From the NCBI GenBank assembly GCA_903839405.1, contig CAIMCD010000014.1:1-64000 (forward strand): DNA of 64,000 bases. The letters run 5' to 3'. The notes beneath the pieces are model-generated. The model did not search any database. It was not told the DNA's origin and was given only the letters and a program-made list of their open reading frames with translations. Positions 18,916 through 28,538 of the stretch are shown piece after piece (the first letter of the stretch is position 1; the number at the start of each line of letters is the position of its first letter). The stretch comes from an uncultured Chlorobiaceae bacterium (GTDB taxonomy: Bacteria; Bacteroidota; Chlorobiia; Chlorobiales; Chlorobiaceae). Position numbers and translations under genes: made by a program.

Positions 18916-20643
18916 TTACGGCTTTACCTTCAACGCCGGCGACCTGGCCTTTATCTCCATCGCCTTCTCTACGTTACCAAGCTTGGTGTAGACCTGGGCA
19001 AGATGATCGGCTATTTCCGGCTCGGCGGGATCCATGAGGGCGGCTTTTTCAAGAGCTTCCTTTGCCTTTTGATACTCTCCCATGCGGAAAAGCACCCAGC
19101 CGAGGGTATCAAGATAGCCGGCATTGGCGGGTTCTCCGGCAACGGCCTTCCGCGCAAGCTCCCGGGCTCTCGGAAGCTCTTTTCCCAGTCCGGCCAGAAC
19201 ATAGGCAAGATTGTTCATCATAAGGAGATTATCCGGCTCAAGCGTAAGAATAACCTCATAGAGATGAACACTTTTTTCAGCAAAGCCAAGCTTGTCATAA
19301 CAGAGTGCCAAAGTCGTGGCGGCTTGCAGATAGAGCAAGCGCTCCTGTGCGGCATTTTTAAGCCGCATTGCACCCTCCAGCACCCGAGCCGCACCCTGGA
19401 ACTCTCCGGAACGGAAAAGCACCTCACCCTCCAGCACCATCACTCTCTGGGTCATTTCCGGAAAGCGCTGTTTAACCTTTGAAACCGTCGTTCGGGCAAG
19501 CTGAAACTCTTTCCCTGCAAGATAGGCCGTCACCAGCTCCTCCCAGATGTTAATATTCTGAGGTTCCAGCAGAAGAGCGCGGCGGAAATCAACCACGGCG
19601 CCTTTTGCATCCTGCTTCTGCAACTTCGCCATGCCACTCAGCTTGTAGACGGCGCTGCTCTTGGGATAACGCTTGTTGATTTCAGCAATCATTGAAAGCG
19701 CCGGTTCCGTGTAGGTGGAGTCGCGGGATGAACGCACCAGAAAAAGGGTAGCAAGCTCGGTTTTCTCTTTGAGTGTTATCTCAGTGAGCTGGTAAAAGCG
19801 GTCAAGATCTTCCGCAAAAGCCTTGCGGTTCCGGGACTGCACGGAAACTTCAAACAAGGAGAGCCAGGCAGGCAGAAAACGGGGATTTTCACGAAGCACG
19901 CCCCTGAATGTCGTGAAAGCCATATCATACTGCTTGGTCTGCAGATAGAGTTCTCCGAGGGTAAGGCGCAGCTTCTCTTTGCCGCTCCCCTGTTCAATAA
20001 ACTCCTTCAAAATGCCGATGGCCTGGGGATAGTGCCGAAGCTGTATTTCAAGCAGCAGCACCTGAGCCTGGGTCGTCTCGTTCATGGGATCAATGAGGAG
20101 TATCTCCTGAAAGACCTCAAGCGCTTTTTCCGGCTGATTGGATGACAGGTATTCAAGAGCAAGGGATGAGAGCGGTTCAGGAGTACCGGGCTCAAGGGTG
20201 GCAAGTTGGCGGTAAAGCTCGGCGGCCCTCAGGTAATCACTCATCTGATGAGAGAGAGCTGCAAGATAGCGCAGGTAGTAGTGGTTTCGGGGGTTAAGCA
20301 AAACACTTTTCTCACTGTAACGACGGGCTGAGTCCAAAATGCCCAGACCAAGAAAGGCTTTTGAGAGGGCATAATGAAGCGCGGCATTTGAGGGCTCCAC
20401 CTTCATTATTTTCCGGTAACGATCCACCGCTCCCCAGTAGTCGCCTTTAACGGTAAGCAGTGAAGCCGTAACTAGCTCTCTGGAGGCCGCTTCCGTAAGC
20501 CGCTCTCGGGAGGTAATGGCGCCGGGGGGTGATGAAAAAGCAAGAGGAGGTGAAAAGCAGCTCGAAACAACAATCACACCGCAAAGCACTACCGCAAGCA
20601 AAAGAGAATGCGCAAAAGAGCGCGGTGAGCGGACGGCAAGCAT
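18916..20643 (-). CDS. TPR-repeat lipoprotein
   Basis: This protein of about 575 residues is built of tetratricopeptide repeats across nearly its whole length (for example DYWGAVDRYRKIMKVEPSNA, PEKALEVFQEILLIDP). The last repeats, near the C-terminus, are the most canonical. A signal sequence ends in VVSSC, a plausible lipobox, so it is probably anchored to a membrane on the periplasmic side. TPR arrays hold protein complexes together; the partner is unknown. Possible starts are 20643, 20655 and 20673; the last two overlap the end of ruvB. 20643 is used because it begins 5 nt after the ruvB stop and leaves a normal-length signal. It is the last gene of the hprK-to-TPR run. Confidence 0.85.
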   Translation of the reverse strand: MLAVRSPRSFAHSLLLAVVLCGVIVVSSCFSPPLAFSSPPGAITSRERLTEAASRELVTASLLTVKGDYWGAVDRYRKIMKVEPSNAALHYALSKAFLGLGILDSARRYSEKSVLLNPRNHYYLRYLAALSHQMSDYLRAAELYRQLATLEPGTPEPLSSLALEYLSSNQPEKALEVFQEILLIDPMNETTQAQVLLLEIQLRHYPQAIGILKEFIEQGSGKEKLRLTLGELYLQTKQYDMAFTTFRGVLRENPRFLPAWLSLFEVSVQSRNRKAFAEDLDRFYQLTEITLKEKTELATLFLVRSSRDSTYTEPALSMIAEINKRYPKSSAVYKLSGMAKLQKQDAKGAVVDFRRALLLEPQNINIWEELVTAYLAGKEFQLARTTVSKVKQRFPEMTQRVMVLEGEVLFRSGEFQGAARVLEGAMRLKNAAQERLLYLQAATTLALCYDKLGFAEKSVHLYEVILTLEPDNLLMMNNLAYVLAGLGKELPRARELARKAVAGEPANAGYLDTLGWVLFRMGEYQKAKEALEKAALMDPAEPEIADHLAQVYTKLGNVEKAMEIKARSPALKVKP

Positions 20644-20647
20644 CCGG

Positions 20648-21673
20648 CTATGCATCAAACAAGTGATATTCATTGCTTTGCAGACCGGTTGAAAATCGTA
20701 TCATCGCCTGGCGTGTCGCAACCCGCCCCCGTGGAGTTCGTGCGAGATAACCAGCCTGAATAAGGTATGGCTCATAGACCTCTTCAATCGTATCCTGCTC
20801 TTCGCCGACCGAGACGGCAAGGGAGGCTACACCGACAGGGCCACCGTTAAATTTGTTGACGATGGTCTCCATGATCTTTTTATCCATATCATCAAGCCCC
20901 TCCTCGTCAATTTCAAGCGAGTCCAAGGTCTTCATGGCAATCGCGCGATTGATCACCGCTATGCCTTCCACCTGTGCAAAATCGCGTGCCCGCCGGAGCA
21001 GGCGGTTGGCAATGCGGGGTGTGCCTCGTGATCGACCGGCAATTTCCGCCGCCGCCTCACCGTCAAGCCCGATACCCAGAATGCCTGAGGCCCGGATGAC
21101 AATCAGCTCCAGAAACTCAGGCGGATAGTAATCAAAGCGACTGTTAATGCCGAAGCGCGCCCGGAGGGGTGAGGTGAGCAGGCCGGAGCGCGTCGTGGCC
21201 CCGACAAGGGTAAAGGGCTCAATACGCAACTGCACGGCCCGCGCCGAGGGGCCGCTGTCGAGCATGATATCAATGCGAAAATCTTCCATGGCCGAATAGA
21301 GATACTCCTCAACCGCCGGCGGCATCCGGTGGATTTCATCAATAAAGAGCACGTCACCTCGCTGCAGGCCGGTCAAGAGGCCGGCAAGATTTCCCGCCTT
21401 GTCGAGCATGGGGCCGGAGGTCGACTTGATACTGCTCCCCATTTCAGAGGCAATAATATAGGCGAGCGTGGTTTTTCCAAGTCCGGGTGGGCCGGAGAGG
21501 AGCACATGATCCAGAGCCTCGCCCCGCATTTTTGCGGCCGAGATAAAGACTTTCAAATTATCGGTCAAGCGTTGCTGACCGGTAAAATCCTCCATACGGA
21601 GTGGACGTATCTGCTCTTCAAGCCGGTTTTCCTGGGCATCGACAGGAGGAGTATTGAGCAGTTCTATTCTCAA
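20648..21673 (-). CDS. ruvB: Holliday junction branch migration helicase RuvB
   Basis: RuvB is the hexameric AAA+ motor that, with RuvA, drives branch migration of Holliday junctions. The 341-residue protein has the N-terminal IRPLRMEDFTGQ, Walker A GPPGLGKT (residues 61-68), Walker B LFIDEIHR, the sensor GATTRSGLLTSPLRARFG and the C-terminal winged-helix ending ARTPRGR. It lies 36 nt after the permease gene and apart from ruvC, which is 31 kb away with yebC. Confidence 0.98.
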   Translation of the reverse strand: MRIELLNTPPVDAQENRLEEQIRPLRMEDFTGQQRLTDNLKVFISAAKMRGEALDHVLLSGPPGLGKTTLAYIIASEMGSSIKSTSGPMLDKAGNLAGLLTGLQRGDVLFIDEIHRMPPAVEEYLYSAMEDFRIDIMLDSGPSARAVQLRIEPFTLVGATTRSGLLTSPLRARFGINSRFDYYPPEFLELIVIRASGILGIGLDGEAAAEIAGRSRGTPRIANRLLRRARDFAQVEGIAVINRAIAMKTLDSLEIDEEGLDDMDKKIMETIVNKFNGGPVGVASLAVSVGEEQDTIEEVYEPYLIQAGYLARTPRGRVATRQAMIRFSTGLQSNEYHLFDA

Positions 21674-21709
21674 AGCAGCAGATTACAGGTTGAACAAAAA
21701 CAAAAGCGC

Positions 21710-22675
21710 TCAGAGCTTGATACGGGGATCGGCAACCGCATAGAGCACATCGGCCAGAAGATTGCCAAGCACAATCAACGAACCGGAAAGAAAAGTAGTG
21801 GCAATAATGAGCGGGTAATCCCTTGCAAAAATAGCTTCTACCGTTACACGTCCCATACCGGGAAAGGCAAAGATCACCTCCATGAACAAGGCTCCGCTGA
21901 AAATAAAGGGAAGCGAACTTCCCGCAAGGGTAATCACCGGCAAGAGGGCATTGCGCAGGGCGTGCTTGAAAATCACCACACTCTCTTTAAGCCCCTTGGC
22001 TCTTGCCGTACGGATATAGTCCTGGCGAATCACCTCTAACATGCTTCCCCGCACAAAACGGGCAATACCAGCCGCTCCGTTGATACTCAGCACCGTCACC
22101 GGCAGCACCAGATGCCACAACCGGTCAAGCACAAAGCTCACAGGAGTGTAACCCTCCGCCCCAATCTCATTGAGGCCGGAAGCCGGAAAGAGGGGAAACT
22201 TCAAAGCAAAGAGAATAATCATCATCAAGGCAAACCAGAACTCCGGCATCGAATAAAAAAAGAGGGCGCTCACCGTCAAAAACCGGTCAAGAAAGGTGTT
22301 CTGGCGCACGGCTGAAATAATGCCGATCAGAATCCCGAAGGCAAAATTGGCAATAAGGGTAAGCAGCGCAATGGTCACGGTAATCGGCAAGGCGGAGGCA
22401 ATGACCTCAAAGACCGGCTGCTGGGCCCGGCTGAAACTGCGTCCGAAATCCCCCTGCAGCACATTCGAAAGCCATTTGACATACTGGACCGGCACCGGAT
22501 CATTCAGACCATACTGCGCCCGGATCTGCTCGGCGACGTTCGGACTGATGCCCGGCTGGATATACATGGCCGCCGGGTCGCCGGGAGCAAGCCGAGTTAT
22601 GAAAAAGGTCAGGGTCAGCACCCCGAAGATGAGTGGCACCGCAATCAGGAGCCGTTTAATAATATATTTCAGCAT
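21710..22675 (-). CDS. Peptide/nickel-type ABC transporter permease (DppB/OppB family)
   Basis: This is a 321-residue inner-membrane permease with about six transmembrane helices. The N-terminal TM and the FFITRLAPGDPAAMY motif are the signature of the DppB/OppB subfamily. The cytoplasmic EAA loop, where the ATPase docks, is DYIRTARAKGLKESVVIFKHALRNALLP. The gene begins 7 nt after the binding-protein gene, so the two work together. The second permease (OppC type) and the OppD-type ATPase are not next to it. The protein is somewhat longer in periplasmic loops than the minimal family members. Confidence 0.92.
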   Translation of the reverse strand: MLKYIIKRLLIAVPLIFGVLTLTFFITRLAPGDPAAMYIQPGISPNVAEQIRAQYGLNDPVPVQYVKWLSNVLQGDFGRSFSRAQQPVFEVIASALPITVTIALLTLIANFAFGILIGIISAVRQNTFLDRFLTVSALFFYSMPEFWFALMMIILFALKFPLFPASGLNEIGAEGYTPVSFVLDRLWHLVLPVTVLSINGAAGIARFVRGSMLEVIRQDYIRTARAKGLKESVVIFKHALRNALLPVITLAGSSLPFIFSGALFMEVIFAFPGMGRVTVEAIFARDYPLIIATTFLSGSLIVLGNLLADVLYAVADPRIKL

Positions 22676-22681
22676 GGCGTT

Positions 22682-24481
22682 CTATGGTGCAATAGTTGCC
22701 GAAGGCCGAAGCTTCCAGTCATCAATATTGTAAAAGGTACCGGAAATATTGAGATCCGCACCCTCAATCCTCTTGCTGAAACCCTGGGTCTCCTTCATCC
22801 AGTAGAGAAAGGTAATCGGCTGATCGCGGTGCAGAATCTCCTGATACTCCAGCCAGTAAGGCCGTGCATCCTTTGTATCCATTTTGCCTTTGGCCAGCTC
22901 GCAAAGCTCGTCAATCCTCGGATTGCGGTAGCCGACAAAATTAAAGCGACTCTTCTGCAGATCCGATCCCCAAACGTCAAGCGGATCAATCTCCAGACCG
23001 ATCGACCAGCCCGCCAGCCATGCATCAAGTCTTCTCTGCTGGAGATTTTCGAAAAAGACATTGGACTCCTGGACATCAAGCTTGCACTCAATGCCGATCG
23101 AGCGCAGATTCTGCTGGATAATAACGCTGGCATAGTTTCGACGCGCATTGCCCGAATTGGTATAGAGCACAAAACTGAACCGCTTGCCCTCTTTCTGCAG
23201 AATACCGTCCGGCCCTGCAACCCACCCTTCGGCTTTGAGCAAGGCGGAAGCGCGCTGAGGATCAAAACCATGAGGCACAATCCGATTGTTATAGGCCCAT
23301 TTCAGCGAGGGTGAAATATCGTTATTGCAGATCACGCCATACTGTTTCAGATAGCCGTCAATAATCGACTGCCGGTCGATGGCAAGGGTCAAGGCAAGGC
23401 GTACCTGCGCAGAACCAAACAGGGGGTGAGGCCGGAGTTTTCCGCTCCGGTGAAACTCTGCCTGATCGATATTTGACCAACCAACATAATCATAGACCCT
23501 CAAACCAACCGTTTTAACATCAATGTTGCGATTGGCCTTCAAGAGGGCCGAAAAGTCCTCCGGCTTGATATTTTCAACCACATCGACCGCACCGGTCTGA
23601 AGCTGCGTCAACCGTACCGTGTAATCCGGTACAACACGGAAGCTGATGGCCGGGATGTTGCCGGGCTTCGGAAGATTTGAGTTCCGGCTTGAGACCAGGG
23701 TAATCTCCTGCTGCTGCTGCCAGGCCTTCAGCTTGTAGGGGCCGGCACCAAGGGGATTCTGATTAAGCGGAGAGTGGCGGAACTCTTCAGCTTTAACATC
23801 CTTCCAACGGTGGGCCGGAAGAGGGGTCAACGAGGTATGAAAAAGGGCCAGGTGCTCGGGCACGGGTTTGTAAAACCTGAACACAAGCGTGGTATCGTTT
23901 GGGGTCTCAATGGCTTTGTCAAAATCAACCTTGCCCTTATCCGCCCCGACCAGTTCCGAAAGGTACTGCTGACGGGCGCTGGCAATGACCGGATTGCCAT
24001 AGAGCTGGTAGGAGAACTTGAAATCTCCCGATACAACCGGCTTGCCGTCATTCCAGAACGCATCGTGACGGAGAGTATAGGTAATGGATTTATGATCGGC
24101 CGACATCGTCCAGCTCTTGGCCAAAGCGCCTTTCGGTGCTTTTTTGCCTTGTCCGGGAGTCAGCGGCCGAAGCTTTTTTTCCAGGGCCATATAGTTCAAG
24201 AGCCCGGTTGTGGTATCAAACTCGCTTTGCAGCAGGGAGGGATAGATAAGGCCAAAAATATTGCCTGAAGTAACGGTTGTGCCAAGCACCGGATTCAGGT
24301 AGTCCGCATCTCCAAGCATGGCAATCACCAAGGTGGTATCCATGGCCGCCCGGTTGCCGGGTTGGCTGGAACCTCCCTTTTGGTGGCTGCAGGAGGCAAG
24401 GAACAAGAGAGAGAGTAGCATCACGAGGCATCCCGCCCGCCGGGAAAGGGCGTTCACTCTCGGCGAAAGGCTTTTATGCAT
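22682..24481 (-). CDS. Peptide-type ABC transporter substrate-binding lipoprotein
   Basis: This is a family-5 extracellular solute-binding protein (OppA/DppA fold), about 599 residues. The signal ends in LLFLASC, a clear lipobox, so it is lipid-anchored in the periplasm. Typical family segments include LVIAMLGDADYLNPVL, GALAKSWTMSADHKSITYTL, the DAFWNDGKPVVSGDFKFSY block and LALTLAIDRQSIIDGYL. The substrate (peptide, nickel or another oligomer) cannot be told from sequence. An ATG at 24505 gives a longer frame, but the ATG at 24481 overlaps the hprK stop in the arrangement ATGCATAA and suggests translational coupling, so it is preferred. Confidence 0.92.
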   Translation of the reverse strand: MHKSLSPRVNALSRRAGCLVMLLSLLFLASCSHQKGGSSQPGNRAAMDTTLVIAMLGDADYLNPVLGTTVTSGNIFGLIYPSLLQSEFDTTTGLLNYMALEKKLRPLTPGQGKKAPKGALAKSWTMSADHKSITYTLRHDAFWNDGKPVVSGDFKFSYQLYGNPVIASARQQYLSELVGADKGKVDFDKAIETPNDTTLVFRFYKPVPEHLALFHTSLTPLPAHRWKDVKAEEFRHSPLNQNPLGAGPYKLKAWQQQQEITLVSSRNSNLPKPGNIPAISFRVVPDYTVRLTQLQTGAVDVVENIKPEDFSALLKANRNIDVKTVGLRVYDYVGWSNIDQAEFHRSGKLRPHPLFGSAQVRLALTLAIDRQSIIDGYLKQYGVICNNDISPSLKWAYNNRIVPHGFDPQRASALLKAEGWVAGPDGILQKEGKRFSFVLYTNSGNARRNYASVIIQQNLRSIGIECKLDVQESNVFFENLQQRRLDAWLAGWSIGLEIDPLDVWGSDLQKSRFNFVGYRNPRIDELCELAKGKMDTKDARPYWLEYQEILHRDQPITFLYWMKETQGFSKRIEGADLNISGTFYNIDDWKLRPSATIAP

Positions 24482-25469
24482 GGAGGTCATCCTCGGTCCG
24501 GTCATTGTTGATCACATTTTTGATTCTGTCGGTCAAGGCTTCAGCGGCCACATAATTCGAATATCGTTTCAACAGGAAATTCAGGGCCACCACCTCAATA
24601 ATCACGGTAATATTTTTGCCGGGAAATATAGGCAATTGCACCAGAGGAACATCAACCCCCAGAATTTTTATGTACTTGGTATCAAGCCCAAGCCGTTCAT
24701 ACTCCATCTCCCGGTTCCATTCAAGTAGTTCAACAGCCACCTGCACCTCCTTGACATCACGAATGGCTCGGATACCGAAGGTTGCCCGCACATCGACCAC
24801 GCCAAGACCACGGATTTCCATAAAATGGTCGATAATATTATTTCTTGTGGCATTGAGCTTCATCGTCTCTCCTTCGCGATGAATAACCACAACATCGTCG
24901 GCCACAAGACCGTGCCCCCGCTCAACAAGATCAAGCGCAATCTCGGATTTGCCCAGCCCGCTCTTGCCGGTAATGAGCACACCAACGCCATAAACATCGA
25001 CCATTGAACCATGATACTGCTGGTAAAAGGAGAACTGTTCATCCAGAAAATCGGTAACAAGGTAGATGGTTTTCGTCGAAGAGTGGCGGGTGATATAGAC
25101 CGCAATACCGGCCTTGGTGGCCATTTCAAGCAGGTCGGGCGAGAGTTTGTTATTGCTCGTCAGAATAATGCAGGGAATTTTAAAGCGCACAAGATTTTCA
25201 AACACCCGGCGCCGCTCCGCTTCCTCAAGATGATTTAAAAACCGTGTCTCCGTATTGCCGAGAATCTGAACCCGCTTATAGGTAAAAAGATTGGTAAATC
25301 CGGCGAGGGCAAGACCGGGCCGGTGAAGATCCCGCTCAAAAATCCGCCGCTTCTGTTCATCAACATTGTTCAGGCGCCGCAACCGGATATCGTGTTTTTT
25401 ATCGATGGTATTAAAAAAATAGGCGACCGTTATTGATCGCTTTTTTAATCCTTTTTGATCAAGATTCAT
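24474..25469 (-). CDS. hprK: HPr kinase/phosphorylase
   Basis: HprK phosphorylates and dephosphorylates a serine on HPr-like proteins, coupling metabolite levels to regulation. The 331-residue protein has the catalytic His near 153 (QYHGSMVDVYG), the Walker A GKSGLGKS (residues 168-175), LVADDVVVI and the family signature EIRGLGVVDVRATFG. It lies downstream of hpf, but a terminator stands between them. hpf, hprK and PTS-like genes are often neighbours in other bacteria. No ptsH or PTS gene is in this window, so its target here is unknown. Confidence 0.95.
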   Translation of the reverse strand: MNLDQKGLKKRSITVAYFFNTIDKKHDIRLRRLNNVDEQKRRIFERDLHRPGLALAGFTNLFTYKRVQILGNTETRFLNHLEEAERRRVFENLVRFKIPCIILTSNNKLSPDLLEMATKAGIAVYITRHSSTKTIYLVTDFLDEQFSFYQQYHGSMVDVYGVGVLITGKSGLGKSEIALDLVERGHGLVADDVVVIHREGETMKLNATRNNIIDHFMEIRGLGVVDVRATFGIRAIRDVKEVQVAVELLEWNREMEYERLGLDTKYIKILGVDVPLVQLPIFPGKNITVIIEVVALNFLLKRYSNYVAAEALTDRIKNVINNDRTEDDLHA

Positions 25470-25500
25470 GGTTTTCGGCAGTCGGAGTGAAAAAAATTTC

Positions 25501-25539
25501 CTAAAAAAACTGCAGGGCCTTCTGTTCGCGCCCTGCAGT
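25501..25539 (-). terminator. Intrinsic terminator of hpf
   Basis: On the minus strand, ACTGCAGGGC and GCCCTGCAGT (25530-25539 with 25509-25518) form a perfect 10-bp stem with an 11-nt loop, followed by a run of seven T. It separates hpf from hprK, so hprK needs read-through or its own promoter. Confidence 0.88.
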
Positions 25540-25559
25540 ATCCAGCGCCGGTATGGCGG

Positions 25560-25880
25560 CTATTGCATTTTTTCCTTGTACTTCTGCAGTTGGCGGCTCA
25601 AGGCCTCAACACAGTTATCGATGGTAGGCTCATATTCCGCTCCGGCTTCCTTGGCAACCAGTACATTCTGTGGAACATGCACCGTAATTTCTGCAAGCTT
25701 GTTCTTTTCAAAGTCATTTTTCTGATGATCCAGAATGACATGGCAACTGATAATGCCCGGAAAAATCCGCACCAGCGACTGTGCCGCATTGCGGGCATAC
25801 TCCTCTATGCTGTTATGATTATTGGAATGACGCAAAGTAACCTTGACATTAAGTGAATCATTGACGACTGCTTTTGTCAT
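25560..25880 (-). CDS. hpf: Ribosome hibernation-promoting factor, short form (HPF/YfiA family)
   Basis: This 106-residue protein binds the decoding region of the 30S subunit and silences ribosomes in stationary phase or stress. The S30AE-type fold is shown by VKVTLRHSNNHNSIEEYARN, CHVILDHQKNDFEKNKLAEITVHVP and a C-terminal helix that ends ALSRQLQKYKEKMQ. It is the short type without a dimerisation tail. The frame begins earlier, but the ATG at 25880 has a good ribosome-binding site (GGAGG 6 nt upstream on the minus strand), so it is chosen. Confidence 0.88.
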   Translation of the reverse strand: MTKAVVNDSLNVKVTLRHSNNHNSIEEYARNAAQSLVRIFPGIISCHVILDHQKNDFEKNKLAEITVHVPQNVLVAKEAGAEYEPTIDNCVEALSRQLQKYKEKMQ

Positions 25881-25963
25881 AATAACCTCCGTTATAATGT
25901 TGTAAACATATTGAAGGAACAAGAGCCGGGAAAAGAAGCCGTTCCCCGAACCCCAAAATAACC

Positions 25964-26968
25964 CTATGCCTTGGGATGCGCTTTGCGATAAACCTCCTTC
26001 AAGCGCTCAAACGTAACATGCGTATAGATTTCCGTTGTCGAAAGATTGCTGTGTCCAAGCATTTCGCTGACACTTTTAAGGTCGGCGCCACTATTGAGCA
26101 GGTGAGTGGCAAAGGTATGGCGTAATATATGAGGATTTTTCTGCTTTTGTTCAGTAACCGAAACAAGATATTTTTTAGTCAACCTCTGGACAAGCATCGG
26201 ATAAAGCTTTTTGCCCTTTTTGGTTACAAACAGATACGCCAACTCCTCCCCCTTCATTATTATTCTAAAGAAGTTTCGCCGGACTTCAAAATATTTTTTA
26301 AGCGCCGCCACGGCCGGCGGCCCGACGGGCACAATACGCTGCTTCCGGCCTTTGCCGGTAACCTTGACATACCCCCCATCAAAATCAAAATCTTGCAGGG
26401 TGAGATCAATCAGCTCTGAAATACGAAGTCCGCACCCATAGAGCAGCTCAAAAATAGCCCGGTCACGTTCCCCGGTAAAGGAGTCTGCGGGCTGCCTCTC
26501 CCCTGCCGGCCGCTCGGAAGGCAAATCGACAGGAAGAATCTCCTCAAAAAGCTTTTCGGTCTGCTGCTCGGTTAAAAAGCCTGGAACACGCTGAGCATAA
26601 CGCGGTGTGGTGATGTAGAAAAAGATGGAGCTTTTGATCTGGCCACTCTCCTGCAAAAAGCGGTAAAAACTTTTAATGGAGGCGAGCTTCCGGGCAATTG
26701 ATTTCGGCTGAAGACCACGCTTGATCAAGGTGCCCATAAAAAGGCGGACATCAACCGCCGTAACCTGCTCCGGATTGAACTCATCAAGGTCACTAAGGCC
26801 AAGATGGGGTAAAAGAAAGGAAAAATATTGCTCAAGATCGTTGCGGTATGCCGTAACGGTATTGGGTGAAAGATTTTTCCGGCTCCTGAGGCGACCGAGA
26901 AAATCATCGACCGGCTTATAGCCTTCACTCACCTGGTGAGGTCGGGGCTTAATGGCTGAATTCGTCAT
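25964..26968 (-). CDS. xerC: Tyrosine recombinase XerC/XerD
   Basis: This 334-residue site-specific recombinase most likely resolves chromosome dimers at dif. The N-terminal SAM-like DNA-binding domain covers about residues 18-110. All six active-site residues are visible: R182 (GCGLRISEL), K205 (VTGKGRKQR), H280 and R283 ([13 protein letters not shown]), H306 ([15 protein letters not shown]) and Y315. An insert at about residues 150-167 lengthens it beyond the usual 300. The ATG overlaps the stop of the preceding gene as ATGA. Whether it is the XerC or the XerD partner cannot be told here. Confidence 0.92.
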   Translation of the reverse strand: MTNSAIKPRPHQVSEGYKPVDDFLGRLRSRKNLSPNTVTAYRNDLEQYFSFLLPHLGLSDLDEFNPEQVTAVDVRLFMGTLIKRGLQPKSIARKLASIKSFYRFLQESGQIKSSIFFYITTPRYAQRVPGFLTEQQTEKLFEEILPVDLPSERPAGERQPADSFTGERDRAIFELLYGCGLRISELIDLTLQDFDFDGGYVKVTGKGRKQRIVPVGPPAVAALKKYFEVRRNFFRIIMKGEELAYLFVTKKGKKLYPMLVQRLTKKYLVSVTEQKQKNPHILRHTFATHLLNSGADLKSVSEMLGHSNLSTTEIYTHVTFERLKEVYRKAHPKA

Positions 26969-27828
26969 GAAAGTGCAACACAGAGCAGTTCTTCTTTCTT
27001 TTTAATATAATACAACCTTCCACCCTGAATCAGAAAATTGTTGAGCGAGGGCTTTACACTGCCCTCTTCCATACAATCAAGATAGAGCAACTGATCCTCT
27101 TGCCAGACCTTGATGAACGAGTTCCAGGCCGCGCCCGGCCCGACTGGCTCATGCACACCGGCAACCGTAAAACGACCATACAGCAGACATTCACAATAGG
27201 TGCCCTCAAAAATGCCTGCCCGCTGGAGCAGAAGGCGCTCCTCCGCCATCCCTTCGGTAACGAACTCCGGCAGCATAACCTCTTGGCGCTCCTCTTCCGG
27301 CACCACCCCGTCCCTGAGAGCATTAACCTCCAGGGTCTCAACCCCAAGAGAGCGGATGAGGTTGCCGTTTAGCGGGTCAATGAGCAAAAAATGACGCTCG
27401 GGAAAGCCGGCAAACGAGGATAACCGGTAGGCTAGAAGTTCATGGCCAAGATTTGCCGCAAAAACCAGATCGGGTCGCGACCACTCCACGCGGCTATTTT
27501 TGAGGTCAATGGCCCATATGCCACGATGTTCCGGGCTGTTCGACTGATAGGTATGGCAATAGAGCAGATGCTGAACCGTTGTGTCAAGCCCGGTAAACCA
27601 CCCCTCTCCCAGAGGAAGATCGTGCAGAGTATCCATCAAGAGATAATCATCCGTAAACAGCTCACCACTCCCGGCGTCAAGGCAAAAGAGCAGGGCCTGA
27701 CGGCTGGCTGAAAAGCGCTTCTGGCCGATAACCTCACCGGTAGAGGTAAACATGAGCTGCCATATCAAGGCACCACGGCCACCGTCATACCTCCAGAGGA
27801 GCGAGAGAGGCTTTGCAGGATGGTTCAT
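26965..27828 (-). CDS. Conserved hypothetical protein, probably DUF4905 family
   Basis: This 287-residue protein has no signal peptide or membrane helix. It is rich in Trp and beta-strand-like segments ([52 protein letters not shown]), which look like a beta-propeller-type repeat. The pattern resembles DUF4905 proteins of Bacteroidetes and Chlorobi, an assignment from memory. The gene overlaps both neighbours by four bases (ATGA), between a methyltransferase and xerC, so the three are co-translated. Function unknown. Confidence 0.75.
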   Translation of the reverse strand: MNHPAKPLSLLWRYDGGRGALIWQLMFTSTGEVIGQKRFSASRQALLFCLDAGSGELFTDDYLLMDTLHDLPLGEGWFTGLDTTVQHLLYCHTYQSNSPEHRGIWAIDLKNSRVEWSRPDLVFAANLGHELLAYRLSSFAGFPERHFLLIDPLNGNLIRSLGVETLEVNALRDGVVPEEERQEVMLPEFVTEGMAEERLLLQRAGIFEGTYCECLLYGRFTVAGVHEPVGPGAAWNSFIKVWQEDQLLYLDCMEEGSVKPSLNNFLIQGGRLYYIKKKEELLCVALS

Positions 27829-28538
27829 TGGGACTCCGATTTTCGGCTCATTTTGTATATCGTTACGGCCGCCGTATGCTTGCCGCCCGTGTACTCCCGC
27901 GCATAGGGGGTTATGGCAAAATCATTCTCCTCGGCAAGCACCACAAACTGCTCGGCAACCCTTCTGCGCGGATCCGAAATATAGGCCGCGCCACCCGGTT
28001 TCAACAGCTTCTCGATGGCCGTAATGATCGGCAGCAGGTTCACCCGTTCATAGAGCACGTCCGCCGCAAAGAGGAGATCGAACTTTTCCTGGCACTGCAC
28101 CATCCGCCAGTCGAGCCGCTCGCAAGAGAGATCAACCCTGTTTTTCAAGGCATTGTAGCGCGCAAACCGAAGTGCCTCCAAAGAGTAGTCGGTAGCGAGC
28201 ACGCTCGCCCCGTTCCATGCGGAAACAACCGAGACCATGCCGACACCTGCACCAATTTCAATCACGCGTTTTGCGTCTACCGCCATCTCGTCGGCAATAA
28301 AGGTTGAAAGGGTTATGGCCGAGGGCCAGATTTCGGCCCAATAGGGCATCTGCTCATCCTTGACGAACTCTTCGGGCGAAATCCGGTCAAGCAGGGCATA
28401 ACTGTCAAGCACGCTGAGAAAAGTGAAGGAGTGTCCGCCAAAAGTCGAGGCGGTTTCGCTCAGTTCATACTCCTTTGCCAGATCGTTATAGAGGGAGAGT
28501 AGTTCCTTCTCCTCCTCCTGTTGGGATAGATGCATCAT
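27825..28538 (-). CDS. Class I SAM-dependent methyltransferase, METTL20/21-like
   Basis: This 237-residue protein has the SAM-binding motif I VIEIGAGVGMVS, the acidic motif II VLATDYSLEALRFARYN, LDWR and the post-II motif FDLLFAADVLYE. That set, with PYWAEIWPSAITLS upstream of motif I, matches the Methyltransf_16 group of protein-lysine methyltransferases (METTL20/ETFB-KMT type) rather than the small-molecule enzymes. The target protein is not known. It heads the ATGA-coupled trio with the DUF4905-like gene and xerC, and is divergent from queF. An N-methyltransferase of another substrate remains possible. Confidence 0.82.
   Translation of the reverse strand: MMHLSQQEEEKELLSLYNDLAKEYELSETASTFGGHSFTFLSVLDSYALLDRISPEEFVKDEQMPYWAEIWPSAITLSTFIADEMAVDAKRVIEIGAGVGMVSVVSAWNGASVLATDYSLEALRFARYNALKNRVDLSCERLDWRMVQCQEKFDLLFAADVLYERVNLLPIITAIEKLLKPGGAAYISDPRRRVAEQFVVLAEENDFAITPYAREYTGGKHTAAVTIYKMSRKSESQ

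Noticed and set aside
25964..26968. The tyrosine recombinase as a phage or island integrase
   Set aside because: It has the XerC/D layout and is coupled with chromosomal genes. There is no tRNA, att repeat or phage gene nearby.
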